DNA of 64,000 nucleotides from an uncultured Mycoplasmatota bacterium (GTDB lineage: Bacteria > Bacillota_I > Bacilli_A > RF39 > UBA660), in contig CAMMYS010000015.1 in NCBI GenBank assembly GCA_946528555.1, positions 16,799 to 80,798 of the forward strand. The letters run 5' to 3'. The notes under the pieces were generated by a model that searched no databases, was not told where the DNA came from, and saw only the letters and a program-made list of their open reading frames with translations. Shown piece after piece: positions 62,201-64,000 of this stretch. Positions within the stretch are counted from its first letter, which is position 1. Each line of letters begins with the position of its first letter. The translations under genes were made by a program, and so were the position numbers.

Positions 62201-63772
62201 CCAGCTAAAGTATTACTCTCTACTATATCTAAAAAATATGAATATAAGAAAGTTAATTATTTCTTAAATCCAATTATTGGTGAATATGATGATCCAGCTA
62301 ATCAAACACAAGGTATGCTTACATTGCCAATAAGTGAACAAGGAAATGTAATTGTTTATGGTAGTGGTGATAGTGGTAAAGATGAATTTGCATCAAGTTT
62401 CATCTATTCATGTATTACAACATATACAACTAATGAGTTAAATATGTATATTATGGATTTCGGTGCTGAAACATTACAAAACTTTAGAGAAGCTCCACAA
62501 GTTGGAGATGTAATGATTAATGGCGACGATGAAAAGATTAATAATATAGCTAAGATGTTAAATAGTGAAATGAATAAACGTAAAAAACTATTTATGTCAT
62601 ACAATGGTAATTATCAAGATTATATTAAACTTAGTGGACAAACATTACCAAATATCGTAGTAGTAATTAACTCAATAGAAATATTAACAGAAGTATATCA
62701 AGAATATACTGAAAAAATTATTTCTCCTGTAAGAGAAGGTAGTAAGTATGGTATATATTTTGTAATCTTAACAACTAGTCAAAGCACTGTTAAATTTAAA
62801 GTATCACAAAGTTGTAAATTACAATTATGCTTACAAATGATAAATGCTAATGATTATAGAGATATACTTGGCAAGACAAATGGTTTAGTACCATCTGCTG
62901 TATTAGGTAGAGGTCTTACTAGAATTGGAGAAGTATGTGAATTCCAAACTGCTTCAATTACAACAGAAGAATCATCATTTAATGCTATTAAAGGTATTAT
63001 TGATAGGTTAAAAGCTTCTAATTTACCAAAAGCTAAACCAGTACCAGTAATGCCAGATGTAATTAAATTAGATCTATTTAGTAGTAAATTTACAGGACTT
63101 GATAGTGTACCAATTGGTATTATAAGAGATTCATTAAATGCACAATTATATGACTTTAAGAAAAATACATTTAATATTATTTCATCTAATGAATTAGAAT
63201 TAATGAGACCATTTGTTAAGAACTTAGTAGCATTATTTGAAAAGAATAATACATTTAATAAGATTGTTATTGATGCTAGTAGTTTCTTTGAAAACTTTAA
63301 TAATCAAATAGAGTATGTTGAAAGTAATTTTGATGCTGCTATTGATAAATTAAAAGGAATTAATGATCAAGTTCAAGAAGTATTAAAAGCAAATAATATG
63401 AATCCAAGAAGTGTTAGTGAATTACCAAATACTGCATGTATAATTATTGGTATTGATAAATTCTTTAATAAATTAGATGCTGATCATCAAAATATATTTA
63501 AAGAATTATTATCAACAAATAAAGAAGTTGCTAAGATGAATTTCATATTTGTTGATATACCATCTGCATTTAAGAAATTTGAATATGATGATTGGTATAA
63601 GTCATCTGTAAATGCTAATGATGGTATTTGGATTGGTGGAGGAGTAACACAACAATTCTTAATTAAATTAACAATTCAACTTACATCATTCTCTAATATT
63701 GGAAATGATTTCGGCGTATATGTTAAAAATGGTATGCCAGTTATTATTAAACCAATTAATGAGATTAAATAA
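59204..63772 (+). CDS. essC: Type VII secretion ATPase EssC
   Basis: 1522 residues, similar to known EssC. N-terminal FHA-like region (about 80-180), two membrane helices at about 255-305, then FtsK/SpoIIIE ATPase modules. Module one has an intact Walker A (G705-MTGSG-K711-S712) and Walker B HLIIVSDEFAEL. Module two reads GSGDSGK1059-D1060, lacking the Ser/Thr, and is probably inactive. A third module has no P-loop. The engine that exports WXG100 and LXG proteins. GTG start, first choice after AAGGGTTGG. Confidence 0.96.
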   Translation: MNIYFYDKNKVINFSLPNKKIGNFWLADENGKNIVNINGEEGKWALSGNKDINILGNVENGKVVFKENSYFVVSKENDKRLMYVNSSNDSTYDGYVVTEGVPFKLGKGATCDIIAKNPYLQDEHMELLFENNKWTLKRLNNSVVYIDNHMMKEESRTLGNGTIIDLYGIKIVLIYGKIFINNPNHDLTLNSKLTKCDFSEKETVVDEEIEDINMYEDTDYFLRSPRMKKTIQTFEMSIDSPPGKEEMPEQSLLMTIGPMITMGASSFVSVINTIMMANTGGKSKLQIGLTLFVSVCMLASMVLWPNLTRKMEKKKKQEKEAERIQKYRAYIDKKRAEIVKEYDAQRKIYEENLLTLPACYDIITNKRRTLWERKIDQGDFLTVRLGIGTVPFDAKIGYHSEDFRMDEDELKNLVEGLVKGYKDIEKVPLGFSLAQNRLTALCGMYPKYIKFMDNIFLQLMAYHSYDNLKFVILTNKDNAERWSYIKETPYCFSDDKGIRFFATTVEEMQEVSNYLEKVFDGRDALNKSGGGEGSGDYSKFKTYYLLVTDDIDASRKINIVDKTLKAKSNLGFSIITIEEKLSKIPSEVTNFISIGDNISAIISTIGNEQIKFNDEITEFDMNLCTSVISNLPLYLTENAKELPNTITFLEMFGVGQIEQLNVLNRWASNDPTKSLKTEIGANENNDVFMLDLHEKQHGPHGLVAGMTGSGKSEFIITFVLSMAVNYSPEEVAFVLIDYKGGGLAGAFENSELGKKLPHVVGTITNLDKSEINRALSSIQSELRRRQERFNEVKEQTGESTLDIYKYQKLYREGVVDEPMPHLIIVSDEFAELKDQQPDFMDDLVSTARIGRSLGVHLILATQKPSGVVDAQIWSNAKFKVCLKVQDKADSMEMIKTDLAAELKQTGRFYLQVGYNEYFAKGQAAWAGAQYYPAKEYKKASDKNIYFIDNTGFVSKTIKNTISKKTVESQGEELTNIVKYLINIGNDTELKIRPLWLDKIPAKVLLSTISKKYEYKKVNYFLNPIIGEYDDPANQTQGMLTLPISEQGNVIVYGSGDSGKDEFASSFIYSCITTYTTNELNMYIMDFGAETLQNFREAPQVGDVMINGDDEKINNIAKMLNSEMNKRKKLFMSYNGNYQDYIKLSGQTLPNIVVVINSIEILTEVYQEYTEKIISPVREGSKYGIYFVILTTSQSTVKFKVSQSCKLQLCLQMINANDYRDILGKTNGLVPSAVLGRGLTRIGEVCEFQTASITTEESSFNAIKGIIDRLKASNLPKAKPVPVMPDVIKLDLFSSKFTGLDSVPIGIIRDSLNAQLYDFKKNTFNIISSNELELMRPFVKNLVALFEKNNTFNKIVIDASSFFENFNNQIEYVESNFDAAIDKLKGINDQVQEVLKANNMNPRSVSELPNTACIIIGIDKFFNKLDADHQNIFKELLSTNKEVAKMNFIFVDIPSAFKKFEYDDWYKSSVNANDGIWIGGGVTQQFLIKLTIQLTSFSNIGNDFGVYVKNGMPVIIKPINEIK

Positions 63773-63785
63773 AGTGTAAAGTAAG

Positions 63786-63814
63786 TTGATAAAAACATTG
63801 GTTTTATGATAAAT
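63786..63814 (+). promoter_or_regulatory. Possible promoter for WXG100 gene
   Basis: TTGATA, 17 bases, ATAAAT. Confidence 0.4.
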
Positions 63815-63835
63815 TAAATATAAGGAGGATAGAAA

Positions 63836-64000
63836 ATGAATCATAAAGTAAATAGTGTACAAAATTTATATGATGATGCAGTAGGCCTATTCAACAATGT
63901 AGTTACTGGTGGATCTAATACAAGTGCAGATACAATAATCAGTAACATAATGGCAGGAATAGATAATCTAAAAGGATGCTGGGAAGGAAAAGATGCAGGA
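63836..64000 (+). CDS. WXG100-family protein (3' end outside window)
   Basis: Visible 55 residues: a helix of about 40 residues, then LKGCWEGKDAG, the W49-E50-G51 turn of Esx proteins. Strong AAGGAGGA ribosome site. Being next to essC it should be a substrate of that machine. Name (esxA) not assigned because the rest is not visible. Confidence 0.85.
   Translation, partial: MNHKVNSVQNLYDDAVGLFNNVVTGGSNTSADTIISNIMAGIDNLKGCWEGKDAG

Noticed and set aside
1..64000. Mycoplasma-type genetic code (TGA = Trp).
   Set aside because: TGA acts as stop in many overlaps (for example 1120, 3563, 8744 region genes) and Trp is encoded by TGG throughout.

Overview
The window comes from a very AT-rich Gram-positive-type bacterium that uses the standard code. 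TGA is a stop in many ATGA gene overlaps, ribosome sites read AGGTGAT or GGAGG, and there is a LeuS T-box and type VII secretion genes of the Firmicutes (EssC/EsaB) type. A gut member of the Bacilli (Erysipelotrichia/RF39-like lineages) is a reasonable guess. That is inference, because there is no rRNA here to settle it.

Layout. (1) 1-8744 is one tightly overlapping operon for a nucleotide-activated 3-amino-3,6-dideoxyhexose: RmlA, RmlB, an FdtA/QdtA-type ketoisomerase, an FdtB/QdtB-type aminotransferase and a left-handed-beta-helix acyltransferase. With them are a GtrB-like lipid-sugar glycosyltransferase, a DUF6056-like membrane protein, and, unusually, a 3-hydroxyacyl-CoA dehydrogenase plus a thiolase. 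(2) 8853-12055 holds UDP-GlcNAc 2-epimerase, a QueC-like PP-loop protein, a decayed relic of a second epimerase 3' end, and a phosphoesterase. (3) 12109-23228 holds a membrane-anchored Big2/GH43 protein, a cytosolic trypsin-like protease, a YhcG-type nuclease, aquaporin, Glf/flippase/VanZ, a structured small RNA, an internally deleted DinD-like gene and a RhuM-Fic fusion. (4) 23317-28561 is a TasA/SipW-like surface operon ending in a Hint-domain protein. (5) 28653-46478 holds cell-envelope genes: DacF-like carboxypeptidase, a BspA-like sortase substrate, RNase Y, a type VII-like large protein, an SDR, a thioredoxin/CcdA-like pair, a HerA-like ATPase, a variant GH31 and an M23 peptidase. (6) 46491-51190 is the T-box/leuS operon and two small unknowns. 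(7) 51195-64000 holds MurT with a GatD-like subunit lacking both catalytic residues, a type VII effector-like pair with a C39-type peptidase domain, PssA/Psd, a cadherin-like repeat protein, tRNA-Glu(CUC), and EsaB-EssC-WXG100.

Main theme: almost everything builds, decorates, exports to or remodels the cell surface. The candidates for undescribed biology are the amino-sugar operon with its own acyl-CoA-making genes, the SipW/TasA/DUF5305/Hint operon, the catalytically dead GatD, and the accessory island with a terminated small RNA, a mini-DinD and perfect palindromes inside coding sequence.

Intergenic regions are compact. Many terminators overlap the preceding stop codon, and a TATAAT box often follows within a few bases. 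No gene-free stretch exceeds about 300 bases.
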